From Pseudomonas taetrolens (GTDB lineage Bacteria; Pseudomonadota; Gammaproteobacteria; Pseudomonadales; Pseudomonadaceae), in the NCBI RefSeq assembly GCF_900475285.1, contig NZ_LS483370.1, forward strand, positions 124,001-188,000: DNA of 64,000 nt, given 5' to 3'. The notes under the pieces were generated by a model that made no database searches, was not told where the DNA came from, and worked only from the letters and a program-made list of their open reading frames with translations. Each line of letters opens with the position of its first letter. Position 1 is the stretch's first letter. This document shows positions 8,812 through 19,406 of the stretch, one piece after another. The position numbers and the translations under genes were made by a program.

Positions 8812-9379
8812 AACCGCTCGTCCCCCTTCAGCACCTGTGCGCCGGCGCGGGCGGTTGCAACTGATCCTGATCGTATTGCTGACCGTCGGCCCGATGGTGC
8901 TGGCCACAGTCATGTACCAGTACAAATTCTGGGTGCCGGAAAGCCGCAGCTATCACGGAGAGCTGATCGGCAACGGGCAAAGCCGGGCGGCGCTTGGCGT
9001 GCAAGCTGATGAGCAGCGCTGGCAATTGCTGGTGACGGCACCTCAGGCATGCACGAGCGATTGCCAGCAACTGGTGTACCTGGCGCGTCAGATCCAGATA
9101 GGCCTTGGGCGTGACGCATCACGGGCCACCCATGCACTGGCGGTCACGCAACCGGTGGACCCGGAGTACGCCACCCGTCTGCAGCAGCAATACCCGCAAC
9201 TGTTGCGCTACACGCTGGACTTGCCGGCCTACACCCGGGGCGCTGAAGGCAATGGCGCGGCGCAACTGTGGATTATCGACCCGCACGGCAATCTGGTACT
9301 GCGTTACAACCCTCAGGTCAAAGGCAAGGACGTGCTCAACGACCTGCGCCACCTGCTGAAGCTGTCCAACATCGGATAG
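8786..9379 (+). CDS. Membrane-anchored thioredoxin-like oxidase assembly protein
   Basis: 197 residues: a short proline-rich cytoplasmic N-terminus, one transmembrane helix (LILIVLLTVGPMVLATVMYQ), then a periplasmic domain with ACTSDCQQLVYLARQIQ, LWIIDPHGNLVLRY and a Leu-rich end. The CxxxC pair and the predicted fold resemble SCO/thioredoxin-like chaperones, although the sequence is divergent and the SCO CxxxCP is not kept. AGGAGAAACGCC precedes the ATG, which overlaps the SURF1 gene by 26 bp. It is probably a helper in oxidase maturation, by context. Confidence 0.8.
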   Translation: MATAISPPETARPPSAPVRRRGRLQLILIVLLTVGPMVLATVMYQYKFWVPESRSYHGELIGNGQSRAALGVQADEQRWQLLVTAPQACTSDCQQLVYLARQIQIGLGRDASRATHALAVTQPVDPEYATRLQQQYPQLLRYTLDLPAYTRGAEGNGAAQLWIIDPHGNLVLRYNPQVKGKDVLNDLRHLLKLSNIG

Positions 9380-9389
9380 GGGTATTGTC

Positions 9390-10469
9390 ATGGCCAAAGC
9401 TGGATTCCGCCTCGCGTTGCTGGCCACGTTGCTGGCGCTGCTCGTGGTGTTGCTCGGTGCCTACACCCGGTTGACCCACGCCGGGCTGGGTTGCCCGGAC
9501 TGGCCCGGCTGTTATGGCTTCATCAGCGTGCCGCAGAGTGAGGCGCAACTGGCCCATGCCGAGCTGCACTTTCCGGACACGCCGGTGGAGGCCGATAAGG
9601 GCTGGAGCGAGATGGTCCATCGTTATTTTGCCGGTGCCCTTGGCCTGATGATTGCGGTGCTGGCTGCGCGGGCCTGGCGCCAGCGGCATGTGCCGGATCA
9701 ACCCCTCAAGCTGCCCCTGTTCATCTTGCTGGTGGTGTTCGCCCAGGCCGCCTTTGGCATGTGGACGGTGACGCTGAAGTTATGGCCGCAGGTGGTGACG
9801 GGGCATTTACTCGGTGGTTTTGCGACGTTGAGCCTGCTGTTTTTGCTGACGTTACGTCTGTCCGGGGTGTTACCCGCCCTCGCCGTGCCTCGCCGTCTGC
9901 AGCGCTGGGCCACGGCCGGGCTGGTACTGGGGATTTTGCAAATTGCCCTGGGAGGCTGGGTCAGCTCCAACTATGCGGCCGTGGCATGCATTGATGTGCC
10001 CACCTGCCACGGCGAATGGTGGCCTGCCGCCGATTTTGCCAACGGCTTTCATCTGACCCAGCACATCGGTCCCAACTATTTGGGCGGGCAACTGGACAGC
10101 GAAGCCCGCACGGCGATTCACCTCACCCATCGCTTGGGGGCTGTGGCGCTGACGCTGGTTTTACTGGGTCTGGCCTGGCAGCTACGCAAAGTCGGCATGA
10201 CCCGTCTGGCGGGCTTGTTGCTGGCAGCATTGGTGGTTCAGATCAGCCTGGGCGTGAGCAACGTGGTGTTTCATCTTCCCCTGACCGTGGCGGTGGCGCA
10301 CAACGCGGGCGGTGCGGGGCTGTTGCTGACGCTGGTGCTGGTTAACTATCACGCTCGCACGGCGCTGGTCAGGGTCAGGGCTCCGCGTTTTGCGCGTTGG
10401 ACTTTCAGCCCCCGGCGCGCAACGGCCGGTCCCTTCACCCTGAAAGGAGAACTGCCATGGCGACCCTGA
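9390..10469 (+). CDS. ctaA: Heme A synthase (COX15/CtaA)
   Basis: 359 residues and eight transmembrane helices in two homologous halves. It oxidises the C8 methyl of heme O to the formyl group of heme A. Conserved histidines occur in helix pairs ([31 protein letters not shown]). The paired-cysteine extracellular loops are seen as [12 protein letters not shown] and [15 protein letters not shown]. The last 13 bp overlap cyoE. The C-terminal tail (about 25 residues after the last helix) is basic and polar. Confidence 0.95.
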   Translation: MAKAGFRLALLATLLALLVVLLGAYTRLTHAGLGCPDWPGCYGFISVPQSEAQLAHAELHFPDTPVEADKGWSEMVHRYFAGALGLMIAVLAARAWRQRHVPDQPLKLPLFILLVVFAQAAFGMWTVTLKLWPQVVTGHLLGGFATLSLLFLLTLRLSGVLPALAVPRRLQRWATAGLVLGILQIALGGWVSSNYAAVACIDVPTCHGEWWPAADFANGFHLTQHIGPNYLGGQLDSEARTAIHLTHRLGAVALTLVLLGLAWQLRKVGMTRLAGLLLAALVVQISLGVSNVVFHLPLTVAVAHNAGGAGLLLTLVLVNYHARTALVRVRAPRFARWTFSPRRATAGPFTLKGELPWRP

Positions 10470-11356
10470 CCGGCGAGCGCTATAGCTCGGCCCGATGGCG
10501 TGATTACCTGGAACTGACCAAGCCCAAAGTCGTGGTGCTGATGCTCATCACTTCGCTGGTGGGCATGTTTTTGGCGACCCGGGCCGGTGTGCCGTGGGCG
10601 GTGCTGGTGTTCGGCAACCTGGGGATTGGCTTGTGTGCGGGGGGGGCCGCAGCGGTCAATCATGTGCTGGACCGGCGTATCGATGCCCTGATGGCGCGCA
10701 CCCACAAGCGGCCTTTGGCCGAAGGCCGGATCTCGGCCCTGGCAGCATTGTCTTTCGCTTTGTTACTGGCGGTCTCGGGGCTGGCGCTGTTGCTGATTTT
10801 TACCAATGCCCTGGCCGCCTGGCTGACGCTGGCTTCGCTGCTCGGCTACGCCGTGATTTACACCGGCTTTCTCAAGCGCGCCACACCGCAGAACATAGTG
10901 ATTGGCGGGTTGGCCGGGGCGGCTCCGCCATTGTTGGGATGGGTGGCAGTCACCGGCCATGTCACGGCCGAACCCCTGCTGCTGGTGTTGATTATCTTTG
11001 CCTGGACCCCGCCGCACTTTTGGGCGCTGGCGATTCATCGCAAGGCTGAATACGCCAAGGCCGATATTCCGATGCTGCCGGTCACCCACGGCGAGCACTA
11101 CACCAAAGTGCATATTCTGCTGTACACCTGTGTGTTGCTGGCGGTCAGTCTGCTGCCATTTGTGATTCACATGAGCGGCGTGCTTTACCTGGCCTGTGCA
11201 CTCGGATTGGGCGCACGCTTTCTGCATTGGGCATGGGTGCTGTACCGTGGTACTCAACCGCGCGCCGCGATCAATACGTTCAAGTACTCGATTTACTACT
11301 TGCTCTGGCTATTTGCCGCGCTGCTTGTCGATCACTACCTCATGTTGAAGCTATGA
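10457..11356 (+). CDS. cyoE: Protoheme IX farnesyltransferase (heme O synthase)
   Basis: 299 residues with nine transmembrane helices; the UbiA-superfamily prenyltransferase that adds farnesyl to heme B. Asp-rich motif [20 protein letters not shown] binds the prenyl diphosphate, and the second conserved loop [11 protein letters not shown] is present. AAAGGAGAACTGCC precedes the ATG at 10457. It overlaps ctaA upstream and, by TATGA, the SCO gene downstream. It supplies heme O to CtaA for the aa3 oxidase. Confidence 0.96.
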   Translation: MATLTGERYSSARWRDYLELTKPKVVVLMLITSLVGMFLATRAGVPWAVLVFGNLGIGLCAGGAAAVNHVLDRRIDALMARTHKRPLAEGRISALAALSFALLLAVSGLALLLIFTNALAAWLTLASLLGYAVIYTGFLKRATPQNIVIGGLAGAAPPLLGWVAVTGHVTAEPLLLVLIIFAWTPPHFWALAIHRKAEYAKADIPMLPVTHGEHYTKVHILLYTCVLLAVSLLPFVIHMSGVLYLACALGLGARFLHWAWVLYRGTQPRAAINTFKYSIYYLLWLFAALLVDHYLMLKL

Positions 11357-11988
11357 CTAAAACTCAAAAAACGGTCTTTATCCTCGTCGCGTTGGTGGCA
11401 TTGGTCATGGGCCTGACGTTTAACAAAATCATGTCGGGCAAAGGCCAGGTCGATACGACGTCTCTGATCGATGCGGGGATCATTCTGCTTCCGCAGAGTC
11501 GCCAGTTGCCGGAGATAAAAATGACCAATCAGGACGGTCAGCCGGTGCAGATGGACGAGCTGAATGACAAGTGGAGCCTGTTGTTCTTTGGCTACACCTT
11601 TTGCCCGGATATCTGCCCGACCACCCTCGCCCAGTTGCGTCAGATCAAAAGCGAGCTGCCGCAAGCGGCGCAAGACAAACTGCAAATCGTACTGGTCAGC
11701 GTCGATCCCAACCGCGACACTCCGCAGCAGCTCAAGCAATACCTTGGCTACTTCGACCCAACGTTTGTCGGGCTGACACCCGGCTCGGTGGATGAGCTGC
11801 AAACGTTGGCCAACGCGGTGAGTATTCCGTTTATCCCGGCGGACACCAGCAAGCCGAACTACACCGTGGACCACAGCGGGAATCTGGCGCTGATCGGGCC
11901 GGACGGCACTCAGCGAGGTTTTATCAGGGCACCGTTCAACACCCAGAAAATGGTTGCCCAGCTGCCGGGCTTGCTCGAAAGGAAGTAA
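11353..11988 (+). CDS. SCO1/SenC copper chaperone
   Basis: 211 residues: one N-terminal membrane anchor ([17 protein letters not shown]) and a periplasmic thioredoxin-like domain. The copper ligands are visible: CPDIC in [10 protein letters not shown], and the distal His in YTVDHSGN. It delivers copper to the CuA centre of subunit II. The ATG overlaps the TGA of cyoE. It is the last gene of the cox operon; a nested inverted repeat follows it. Confidence 0.94.
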   Translation: MTKTQKTVFILVALVALVMGLTFNKIMSGKGQVDTTSLIDAGIILLPQSRQLPEIKMTNQDGQPVQMDELNDKWSLLFFGYTFCPDICPTTLAQLRQIKSELPQAAQDKLQIVLVSVDPNRDTPQQLKQYLGYFDPTFVGLTPGSVDELQTLANAVSIPFIPADTSKPNYTVDHSGNLALIGPDGTQRGFIRAPFNTQKMVAQLPGLLERK

Positions 11989-12007
11989 CGCGGGGGACAG
12001 ATACAGA

Positions 12008-12079
12008 CAATCCCCCTGCAGGTTCTGGTGAACGCCACTCCAAAAGAGCTCAGCGTTCGGCCGTCCCTGCAGGGGATTG
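12008..12079. repeat. Nested inverted repeat between convergent genes
   Basis: CAATCCCCCTGCAGG (12008-12022) pairs with CCTGCAGGGGATTG (12066-12079) with one bulged C. Inside, GAACGC (12030-12035) pairs with GCGTTC (12053-12058). The element fills the gap between the SCO gene and metQ. There is no T-run on either side, so it is not a textbook intrinsic terminator. It could be a bidirectional RNA-stabilising or terminating structure, or a small repeat unit. Confidence 0.6.
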
Positions 12080-12106
12080 GTCCGTTCTCATAGCGGTGTA
12101 CGTGGA

Positions 12107-12877
12107 TCAGAACGCCGGAACGATGGCGCCTTTGTATTTCTCTTCGATGAACTTCTTCACTTGCGGCGTGTGCAGGGCATTGACCAGTTTCTGCATATCA
12201 GCCGAATCCTTGTTGTCCGGGCGAGCCACCAGAATGTTCACGTAAGGCGAGTCTTTGCCTTCGATGACCAGCGCGTCTTTTTCCGGATTCAGCTTGGCTT
12301 CCAGCGCATAGTTGGTGTTGATCAGCGCCAGATCGACCTGGGTCAGCACGCGCGGGATCGTGGCGGCTTCCAGTTCGCGGAACTTCAGGTTTTTCGGGTT
12401 TCCGGCGATGTCCTTGGTGGTCGACAGGATGTTTTTCGGATCCTTGAGCGTGATCAGACCCGCCTGTTGCAGCAGCAGCAAGGCACGGCCACCGTTGGTG
12501 GCATCGTTAGGGATGATCACGGCTGCGCCGTCCGGGATATCGGCAACGTTCTTGAATTTGCTGGAGTAAGCACCCAGCGGCTCGAGGTGAACGTTGGCGA
12601 CGTTGACCAGATCGGTGCCTTTGGCCTTGTTGAACTCATCCAGGTACGGCTGGTGCTGGAAGAAGTTGGCGTCCAGACGCTTTTGCGCGACTTGCACGTT
12701 GGGTTGCACGTAGTCAGTGAAAACCTTGACCTTGAGATTAACACCCTCTTTGGCCAGCGCAGGTTTCACGAACTCCAGGATTTCAGCGTGTGGCACCGGC
12801 GTAGCCGCCACCGACAGATCGCCTGCCTGAGCCGAGAACGCCGCAACAGCAGCCACAGCAGCAAATAACTTCTTCAT
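12107..12877 (-). CDS. metQ: Methionine ABC transporter substrate-binding protein
   Basis: 256 residues of the NlpA/MetQ family. A Sec signal peptide (MKKLFAAVAAVAAFSAQA) ends before GDLSVAATPVPHAEIL. There is no lipobox cysteine, so the mature protein should be free in the periplasm. Family motifs FTDYVQPN, NFFQHQPYLDEF, IPNDATNGGRALLLL and INTNYALEA are present. It binds D/L-methionine for MetNI. It is the last gene of metN-metI-metQ on the minus strand, 80 bp after metI. Confidence 0.93.
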   Translation of the reverse strand: MKKLFAAVAAVAAFSAQAGDLSVAATPVPHAEILEFVKPALAKEGVNLKVKVFTDYVQPNVQVAQKRLDANFFQHQPYLDEFNKAKGTDLVNVANVHLEPLGAYSSKFKNVADIPDGAAVIIPNDATNGGRALLLLQQAGLITLKDPKNILSTTKDIAGNPKNLKFRELEAATIPRVLTQVDLALINTNYALEAKLNPEKDALVIEGKDSPYVNILVARPDNKDSADMQKLVNALHTPQVKKFIEEKYKGAIVPAF

Positions 12878-12914
12878 TCAGCAACTCCTTGTGGGCACCT
12901 GCTTTCAGGTGCCT

Positions 12915-12931
12915 GCCAGCCGCGGGCTGGC
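12915..12931 (-). other. Hairpin between metI and metQ
   Basis: GCCAGCC and GGCTGGC with a three-base loop lie just upstream of the metQ ribosome site, inside the operon. There is no following T-run in the direction of transcription. Such intercistronic hairpins often allow higher expression of the binding protein by mRNA processing; here that is inference. Confidence 0.45.
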
Positions 12932-12957
12932 GGTTACGTTTATTAACGAGGCCACGC

Positions 12958-13632
12958 TTACTTGCGCGAAAAGTGCACCACCAGCCGATCGCCAACGGTT
13001 TGCAGAATTTGCACCAGAATCAGCAGCAGTACCACTGTGACGATCATGACGTCGGTCTGGAAGCGTTGGTAACCGAAGCGGATTGCCAGGTCGCCCAAAC
13101 CACCGGCACCGACCACACCGGCCATAGCAGTGTAGGAAACCAGTGTGATTGCGGTCACGGTAATCGCTGCAAAGATGCCGGGACGGGCTTCTGGCAGCAG
13201 CGCGCTGGTAATGATCTGGCGGGTACTGGCGCCCATTGCCTGGGTCGCTTCGATAATGCCGCGATCCACTTCGCGCAGTGCGGTCTCGACCAAGCGGGCG
13301 AAGAACGGCGTGGCACCGACCACCAGTGGCGGAATTGCACCGGCAACACCCAGCGACGTACCGGTGATCAGCACGGTGAACGGGATCATGACGATCAGCA
13401 GGATGATAAACGGCAGCGATCGCAGGATGTTCACCACCAGCGACAGCAAGGCATACACCGCTTTTTGCTCAAACAGTTGCCGGGGGCTGCACAGAAACAG
13501 CAGCACGCCCAGCGGCAGACCCAGCACGATGGTGAACAGCAGCGAACCGCCAAGCATCATCAGCGTGTCGCCGGTGGCCAGCCAGATTTCGTACCAGTCG
13601 ATGTTGCCGAAAAAGCTCAAAAGGGATTCCAT
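12958..13632 (-). CDS. metI: Methionine ABC transporter permease
   Basis: 224 residues, five or six transmembrane helices. The BPD permease EAA loop is visible as EATQAMGASTRQIITSALLPEARPG, cut here as EATQAMGAST and LLPEARPG. Other family signs are IPFTVLITGTSLG and AGVVGAGGLGDLAIRFGY. Its first base overlaps the last base of metN, so translation is coupled. Confidence 0.94.
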   Translation of the reverse strand: MESLLSFFGNIDWYEIWLATGDTLMMLGGSLLFTIVLGLPLGVLLFLCSPRQLFEQKAVYALLSLVVNILRSLPFIILLIVMIPFTVLITGTSLGVAGAIPPLVVGATPFFARLVETALREVDRGIIEATQAMGASTRQIITSALLPEARPGIFAAITVTAITLVSYTAMAGVVGAGGLGDLAIRFGYQRFQTDVMIVTVVLLLILVQILQTVGDRLVVHFSRK

Positions 13633-14639
13633 TAGCGCAGCACCTCCATATGTACGTCCGCAGCGATGAAGCGCGCGAAAGCAGCTTCCATGTCGCCACC
13701 GGTGATGGCGAGGGTCAGTTGCCCATAAGGGGTGTCTTTGATGCGGTCAATGCGGCCGGCCAGGATGCTGTAGTCCACACCCGTTTCACGAGCGATGGTG
13801 CCCAGCAACGGCGCGTAGGTGCCTTCGCCCTGGAAGGTCAGGCGAACAATGCGACCTGGCACATGAGCGAAGTCGTCGCGCTGCTCGCTTTCATCGATGT
13901 GCTCGTCTTCCTGCACAAAGCGTTTGGTCGTGGGGTGCGTCGGGTGCAAGAACACTTGCGCTACCGGGCCCTGTTCGACAATCACGCCCGCATCCATCAC
14001 CGCGACTTCATCGCACACGCGACGGATCACATCCATCTCGTGAGTGATCAGCACGATGGTCAGCTTCAACTCACGGTTGATTTCGGCCAGCAGTTGCAGG
14101 ACCGACGCCGTGGTTTGCGGGTCGAGGGCACTGGTGGCCTCGTCGCACAGCAGCACTTTTGGCTTGGTGGCCAGCGCACGGGCAATACCCACGCGCTGTT
14201 TTTGACCACCGGACAGTTGCGCCGGGTATTTTTTGGCGTGGTCAGACAAGCCCACGCGCGCCAGCAATTCAGCGACGCGTTGATCGATCTCACTGCGGGA
14301 CAACTCGCCTGCCAGCGTCAGTGGCATCGCAACGTTGTCAGCGACGGTCTTGGACGCCAGCAGGTTGAAGTGCTGGAAAATCATGCCGACCTGTTGACGA
14401 AAGCGCCGCAGGCCTTTGGCATCCATCGCGGTGACGTCTTCGTTATCGACAATGATCTGCCCGCCACTTGGGGTTTCGAGTCGGTTGATCAGGCGCAGCA
14501 ATGTACTTTTACCCGCGCCGGAGTGGCCAATCAGGCCGAACACCTGGCCGCTCTCGACACGCAAACTGGTGGAGTGCAACGCGGGAATGTCCTTACCGGC
14601 GACCCGGTAAGTTTTATGAACGTTATGGAACTCAATCAC
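13632..14639 (-). CDS. metN: Methionine ABC transporter ATP-binding protein
   Basis: 335 residues. Walker [10 protein letters not shown], signature LSGGQKQR, Walker [13 protein letters not shown] and the H-loop ITHEMDV are intact. The C-terminal ~90 residues form the NIL domain ([30 protein letters not shown]) that senses methionine and inhibits transport. It is the first gene of the operon, divergent from katE across about 250 bp. Confidence 0.95.
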   Translation of the reverse strand: MIEFHNVHKTYRVAGKDIPALHSTSLRVESGQVFGLIGHSGAGKSTLLRLINRLETPSGGQIIVDNEDVTAMDAKGLRRFRQQVGMIFQHFNLLASKTVADNVAMPLTLAGELSRSEIDQRVAELLARVGLSDHAKKYPAQLSGGQKQRVGIARALATKPKVLLCDEATSALDPQTTASVLQLLAEINRELKLTIVLITHEMDVIRRVCDEVAVMDAGVIVEQGPVAQVFLHPTHPTTKRFVQEDEHIDESEQRDDFAHVPGRIVRLTFQGEGTYAPLLGTIARETGVDYSILAGRIDRIKDTPYGQLTLAITGGDMEAAFARFIAADVHMEVLR

Positions 14640-14784
14640 GTAGCGAACCTTGTGGGGCGCGTAAAAAAAGAAGATCAGCGGTTAGCTGGGCGCGCATTTT
14701 AGCCTGTCCGTATAGGGGTTCTTAGCATTTATTTCGGTGTAAACCTTCAATTTGGCAATAAGACGACTAAAGGTCAGAAAAAAG

Positions 14785-14811
14785 GAACGCCTTTAGAGGG
14801 TTCTAGTCTGT
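14785..14811 (+). promoter_or_regulatory. Possible AlgU-type promoter before katE
   Basis: GAACGC (14785-14790), a 16-bp spacer and TCTGT (14807-14811) resemble the sigma-22 pattern GAACTT-N16/17-TCTGA, about 83 bp before the katE start. The match is partial in both boxes. A sigma-S promoter in the same area is an alternative, since katE-type catalases are usually stationary-phase genes. Confidence 0.3.
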
Positions 14812-14893
14812 ACTTAGGCAGCTCGCGTCCCGCTTGGGGCATTTGTAGACAACGCCCGCAAGACGGGCTTTTGCGAACAAGGAGTTAAGTCTG

Positions 14894-17032
14894 ATGAGCA
14901 CGAAAAAACCGTCTCCGAACAAGAGCCAAATGGCCGGAACAGACACCATGGATCGTGGCAACACGAACGTCAAACTGGACAGCCTGGAGATTTTTCGCGA
15001 CGACGCGACGGGTCAGGCATTGCGCACCAATCAGGGGGTGAAGATTGCCGATAATCAAAACACCCTGAAAGCAGGTGCCAGGGGGCCTTCGCTGCTAGAA
15101 GACTTCATTATGCGCGAGAAAATTACCCACTTTGACCACGAGCGCATTCCGGAGCGCATTGTCCATGCCCGTGGAACGGGTGCTCATGGTTACTTCCAGA
15201 CTTACGAGCCGCATACAGCGTTGACCAAGGCCGGCTTCCTGCAGGATCCGAGCAAGAAGACCCCCGTATTTGTGCGCTTTTCTACCGTACAGGGACCGCG
15301 TGGTTCCGGTGACACGGTGCGCGACGTGCGCGGTTTCGCCGTGAAGTTCTATACAGACGAAGGTAACTTCGACCTGGTTGGTAACAACATGCCGGTGTTT
15401 TTCATTCAGGACGCGGTCAAGTTCCCTGACTTTGTTCACGCGGTAAAACCTGAACCCCATAATGAAATGCCCACCGGCGGCTCAGCCCATGACACGTTCT
15501 GGGATTTCGTTTCGCTGGTGCCAGAAACCGCTCACATGGTGATTTGGGCCATGTCCGACCGGGCTATTCCGAAAAGCCTGCGCAGTATGCAGGGCTTCGG
15601 AGTGCATACCTTCCGTTTGATCAACGCCAAAGGCACGTCACATTTCGTCAAATTCCATTGGCGTCCGAGTGTGGGTACGTGTTCGCTGGTGTGGGATGAA
15701 GCGCAAAAACTGGCAGGCAAAGACACCGATTTTCACCGTCGCGATCTGTGGGAATCGATTGAAACCGGTGACTTCCCTGAGTGGGAGCTTGGGGTGCAGA
15801 TCATCGCCGAGGAAGACGAGCATTCGTTTGACTTCGACATTCTTGACCCGACCAAGCTGATTCCCGAAGAGCTGGTGCCTATCACGCCACTTGGCAAGAT
15901 GGTGCTGAACCGAAACCCCGACAATTTCTTTGCCGAAACCGAGCAGGTTGCGTTTTGCCCCGGGCACATCGTGCCGGGGATCGACTTTTCCAATGACCCG
16001 CTGCTGCAAGGGCGCCTGTTTTCATACACCGATACGCAAATCAGCCGGCTTGGCGGGCCCAACTTTCACGAAATCCCCATCAACCGTCCTGTTGCCCCCG
16101 GGCATAACAACCAGCGCGATGCGCAGCACCGCAGCACCATTCACAAGGGGCGTGCCTCTTACGAGCCGAATTCCATTGATGGCGGCTGGCCCAAAGAAAC
16201 GCCGCCTGCTGCACACGATGGCGGTTTTGAGAGCTACCCCGAGCGTATCGATGCAAACAAGATCCGCCAGCGCAGCGAGTCGTTCAGTGACCACTTTTCG
16301 CAAGCGCGGTTGTTTTTCAACAGCATGAGCAAGCATGAGCAAGAACACATTATTGCGGCTTACAGCTTTGAGTTGGGCAAGGTCGAGCGCGAACCTATCC
16401 GCGAGCGTCAGGTGAATGAAATCCTGGCGAATATTGACCTGGGGCTGGCCAAGCGCGTGGCGGATAACCTGGGCATTACGCCACCCAAGGCGGGCACTGT
16501 GGCCGTTCGCAAAACCGGGCTTGCCCAGTCTCCGGCCTTGAGCCAGGCCAACTTGCTGCCCGGCGATATCAAGACGCGAAAAGTGGCGATTCTGGCGGCA
16601 AATGGTGTCGATGGTGCCGCGATCGATGCGTTAAAGCAGGCATTGGCTGCTGAAGGCGCCCACGCCAAGCTGCTGGGGCCGACGTCGGCACCGGTTAAAA
16701 CGGCTCAAGGCAAGTTGTTGCCGGTCGATGCGTCGATGGAAGGTTTGCCTTCGGTGGCCTTTGACGCGGTGTTTGTTCCGGGTGGCGCGGCATCAATCAA
16801 GGCGTTGAGCGCAGACGGTGTAGCGTTGCACTACCTGCTGGAAGCCTACAAGCATCTCAAGGCCATTGCGTTGCATGGCGAGGCCGCTCAGTTGCTTGAT
16901 GTGCTGCATTTGCAGGCAGATGAAGGTTTGCTGGTGCTCAAGGATGCCAAGCAGTTCAAGGCTTTCTTTGCTGCCATTGCACAGCATCGGGTATGGGCAC
17001 GGGAAGCCAGGGCCAAGGCAGTACCGGCGTAA
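14894..17032 (+). CDS. katE: Large-subunit catalase HPII
   Basis: 712 residues, the size of clade 2 catalases: a catalase core plus a C-terminal DJ-1/class I glutamine amidotransferase-like domain (about residues 560-700, [12 protein letters not shown]). Catalytic His is in [14 protein letters not shown] and the distal Asn in [11 protein letters not shown]. The proximal heme-ligand Tyr is in [18 protein letters not shown]. Decomposes H2O2 in the cytoplasm. AAGGAG lies ten bases before the ATG. It stands alone, divergent from metN. A G+C hairpin (GCCCG/CGGGC, 14854-14868) is in the leader. Confidence 0.96.
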   Translation: MSTKKPSPNKSQMAGTDTMDRGNTNVKLDSLEIFRDDATGQALRTNQGVKIADNQNTLKAGARGPSLLEDFIMREKITHFDHERIPERIVHARGTGAHGYFQTYEPHTALTKAGFLQDPSKKTPVFVRFSTVQGPRGSGDTVRDVRGFAVKFYTDEGNFDLVGNNMPVFFIQDAVKFPDFVHAVKPEPHNEMPTGGSAHDTFWDFVSLVPETAHMVIWAMSDRAIPKSLRSMQGFGVHTFRLINAKGTSHFVKFHWRPSVGTCSLVWDEAQKLAGKDTDFHRRDLWESIETGDFPEWELGVQIIAEEDEHSFDFDILDPTKLIPEELVPITPLGKMVLNRNPDNFFAETEQVAFCPGHIVPGIDFSNDPLLQGRLFSYTDTQISRLGGPNFHEIPINRPVAPGHNNQRDAQHRSTIHKGRASYEPNSIDGGWPKETPPAAHDGGFESYPERIDANKIRQRSESFSDHFSQARLFFNSMSKHEQEHIIAAYSFELGKVEREPIRERQVNEILANIDLGLAKRVADNLGITPPKAGTVAVRKTGLAQSPALSQANLLPGDIKTRKVAILAANGVDGAAIDALKQALAAEGAHAKLLGPTSAPVKTAQGKLLPVDASMEGLPSVAFDAVFVPGGAASIKALSADGVALHYLLEAYKHLKAIALHGEAAQLLDVLHLQADEGLLVLKDAKQFKAFFAAIAQHRVWAREARAKAVPA

Positions 17033-17049
17033 CAGGCAGGGGTTGGGCG

Positions 17050-17071
17050 TGCAGGAGCTCGAAAGCTCCTG
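17050..17071. terminator. Hairpin between convergent katE and lipoprotein genes
   Basis: GCAGGAGCT / AGCTCCTGC with a CGAA loop is a perfect nine-pair stem. It lies 18 bp after the katE stop and 12 bp before the stop of the convergent lipoprotein gene. No long T-run follows. The arm belongs to the GCAGGAGC motif reused in other hairpins of this window. Confidence 0.6.
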
Positions 17072-17082
17072 CACGGCTGCAC

Positions 17083-17799
17083 TTACGGCTTGCTGGGGGT
17101 CAGCACCATTTGCGCAGGCACATGGCGTACGATTTGACGCTCGAGTTTGAGGTCAAACTCAGGATCGAGTTTTTTGACCCGCTTGCTGATCAGAGTGGAC
17201 AACCAAGGGTAGTCTGCCGTGCGTGGAACCTGCAGGCTGACAGCACATTGATAGTTGACGATATCTTGCGCGATCAGATCCAACTGATGGCGAAGTTTCG
17301 CAATATCGCTGATATTCAATCTTACGGTGGTGCTTTCGGCGGCAGGGTCAATGACCTTTGCCGGTGGTCGGGCTTCGGCTGCTCGAAGGGCGGCTTCGGC
17401 TCGCTCCAGCTCAGCCTTGCGGGCCTGAGCGATGGCGCTGTTGACGCCTCCGGTCAGCGCCGGGGCCTTGGGCATCAAGGCGCGAGCGCGGCTTAGCGCA
17501 GTGGCTGCAGCATTGACATCACCCTTCTGCAACACGATCTGGCTGCGTTGCAGGTAGGCTTCTGCCAGTTGGCGCTGGTACTGCACCAATTGAGGATCAT
17601 CCGGCGTTTGCGCCTGCAAGGCAGCCAGTTGATCTTCAGCAGTCGCGAGTTCGCTGCTGGCCAGGTTTTGCTCCAGCTGTGCGATAGCCGCAGCGCGTCC
17701 GTCCGGGACAGCATTGTCGGCAGACGGTGTGCTTTGGCAGGCGCCCAGCAGCAAGGAAAATGCGGCCAGGAGCAAGTAACGGGAGTTGAACAGCTTCAT
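17083..17799 (-). CDS. TPR-like lipoprotein of unknown function
   Basis: 238 residues. Signal peptide with lipobox LLGAC (lipidated Cys near residue 21), followed by helical repeats (AIAQLEQNLASSELATAEDQ, PDDPQLVQYQRQLAEAYL) that look like tetratricopeptide units. An Ala/Glu-rich coiled-coil segment lies at about 130-160. A C-terminal domain ends with FDLKLERQIVRHVP. It lies 37 bp after znuB in the same direction and may be cotranscribed with the zinc importer. Function unknown. Confidence 0.75.
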   Translation of the reverse strand: MKLFNSRYLLLAAFSLLLGACQSTPSADNAVPDGRAAAIAQLEQNLASSELATAEDQLAALQAQTPDDPQLVQYQRQLAEAYLQRSQIVLQKGDVNAAATALSRARALMPKAPALTGGVNSAIAQARKAELERAEAALRAAEARPPAKVIDPAAESTTVRLNISDIAKLRHQLDLIAQDIVNYQCAVSLQVPRTADYPWLSTLISKRVKKLDPEFDLKLERQIVRHVPAQMVLTPSKP

Positions 17800-17836
17800 T
17801 CCTGCGGCTCTCTAAGTGCGCAAAAAACGAGCAAGT

Positions 17837-18625
17837 CTACACCCCTCGACGGGGCAGAACAAAACTCAGCAGAAACAGTGACGCGGCACACACCACAATC
17901 GATGGTCCCGCGGGCGTATCTTTGAACCATGACAGGGCCAGCCCGCCACACACGGCCAGCATTCCCAGCAAGCTGGCGCCCAATGCCATTTGCTCCGGAG
18001 AGCGGGCGTGACGTTGAGCCGCTGCGGCCGGGATGATCAGCAGGGACGTGATCAACAGCACCCCGACAATCTTCATCGCCACGGCGATCACCACGGCAAT
18101 CAACAGCATCAAGGCCAAGCGCAGTGCGGCTATCGGCAGGCCTTCAACCATGGCGAGCTCTTCATGCACGGTAATCGCCAATAACGGCCTCCACAGTGCG
18201 ACCAGCAAAGTCAGCACCGCAGCACTGCCGCCGATGATCCACATCAGGTCGGTCGGGCTGATCGCCAGCAAGTCACCGAACAGGTAGGCCATCAGGTCGA
18301 TCCGCACTTCATGCATGAAGCTTAGTACGACCAGCCCGAGGGACAAGGTGCTGGGAGCGAGAATTCCGAGAAGAGTGTCGGAGGCCAGGGATTGACGCTG
18401 TTGCAAGGTCACCAGCAACACGGCCAGCAACAGGCAGCCGACCGTCACCGCAATGGTGGGGCTGATGTCGAGCAAAAAGCCCATGGCTACGCCAAGCAAG
18501 GCTGCGTGGGACAACGTGTCGCCAAAATAAGCCATGCGCCGCCAGACCACGAACGAACCCAGTGGGCCTGCGACGATTGCCAGCGCCAGGCCTGCCAGCA
18601 GGGCATACAACAGAAAATCAGCCAT
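17837..18625 (-). CDS. znuB: Zinc ABC transporter permease
   Basis: 262 residues with about eight hydrophobic helices and the ABC-3 family motifs [21 protein letters not shown] and [18 protein letters not shown]. The start [10 protein letters not shown] at 18625 overlaps the end of znuC by 8 bp. Longer in-frame starts upstream lie inside znuC and give a hydrophilic, unlikely N-terminus. Moves zinc bound by ZnuA across the inner membrane. Confidence 0.94.
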   Translation of the reverse strand: MADFLLYALLAGLALAIVAGPLGSFVVWRRMAYFGDTLSHAALLGVAMGFLLDISPTIAVTVGCLLLAVLLVTLQQRQSLASDTLLGILAPSTLSLGLVVLSFMHEVRIDLMAYLFGDLLAISPTDLMWIIGGSAAVLTLLVALWRPLLAITVHEELAMVEGLPIAALRLALMLLIAVVIAVAMKIVGVLLITSLLIIPAAAAQRHARSPEQMALGASLLGMLAVCGGLALSWFKDTPAGPSIVVCAASLFLLSFVLPRRGV

Positions 18626-19406
18626 GCTTGCAGCCTTCTCCATGAACATGTGCGGGCGCCACAGCGGCGTCTTCGCTGACCACTGAACCATGCAAGTCAT
18701 GGGCGTGGTCGTGGTGGTGGTGATAAATCGCCAGGCTTTGTGCGTCTTTGCCAAATAACTCAACGAAAGCCGGGTCGCCGCTCACCTGCTCCGGATGACC
18801 CGAGCAGCAGACGTGGCGGTTGAGGCAGACCACCTGGTCGGTGGTGCTCATCACCAGATGCAAGTCGTGAGAAACCATCAGCACACCGCAACCGTGGCGA
18901 TCGCGCAAGCGTGTGATCAGGCTGTAGAGCTCGGCCTGGCCGGCGACATCCACGCCTTGTACCGGCTCGTCCAGCACCAGTAACTCGGGCTTGCGCAGCA
19001 GAGCGCGGGCCAGCAATACGCGCTGCATTTCACCGCCCGAAACACTTTGGACCGGGCTGTCGATGACCTTTTCGGCGCCCACTTCTTTGAGTGCGGCGAG
19101 GGCCTGGGCGCGATCCACGCCGGGCACCAGGCGCAAAAAGCGCAGCACGGACAATGGCAGCGTGGGGTCGACGTGCAATTTTTGCGGCATATAGCCGACG
19201 CGCAGCCTGGGCTTGCGCCAGACGCTGCCGCGGGTGGGCTTGAGCAAGCCGAGTACGGCTTTGACCAGCGTGGTTTTCCCGGCGCCGTTGGGGCCGATCA
19301 GGGTGACAATCTGGCCGGGCTCAACACTCAGCTGGATGTTGTCGAGTACGTTTTGCCCGGCATAAGTCACCGTGACATGTTCAAGGCGAATCAGTGCGGT
19401 GCTCAT
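18618..19406 (-). CDS. znuC: Zinc ABC transporter ATP-binding protein
   Basis: 262 residues. Walker [10 protein letters not shown], signature VSGGEMQR, Walker [13 protein letters not shown] and H-loop VSHDLH are intact. The C-terminus is rich in histidine ([12 protein letters not shown] and [10 protein letters not shown]), as usual for ZnuC, and may bind zinc. Its ATG overlaps the zur stop (ATGA), and its end overlaps znuB, so zur-znuC-znuB form one coupled operon. Confidence 0.95.
   Translation of the reverse strand: MSTALIRLEHVTVTYAGQNVLDNIQLSVEPGQIVTLIGPNGAGKTTLVKAVLGLLKPTRGSVWRKPRLRVGYMPQKLHVDPTLPLSVLRFLRLVPGVDRAQALAALKEVGAEKVIDSPVQSVSGGEMQRVLLARALLRKPELLVLDEPVQGVDVAGQAELYSLITRLRDRHGCGVLMVSHDLHLVMSTTDQVVCLNRHVCCSGHPEQVSGDPAFVELFGKDAQSLAIYHHHHDHAHDLHGSVVSEDAAVAPAHVHGEGCKHG

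Noticed and set aside
14854..14868. GCCCG/CGGGC hairpin followed by TTTT in the katE leader as an attenuator
   Set aside because: The stem is only five pairs and the T-run is four; katE is not an amino-acid or ligand-type attenuated gene, so I only mention it.
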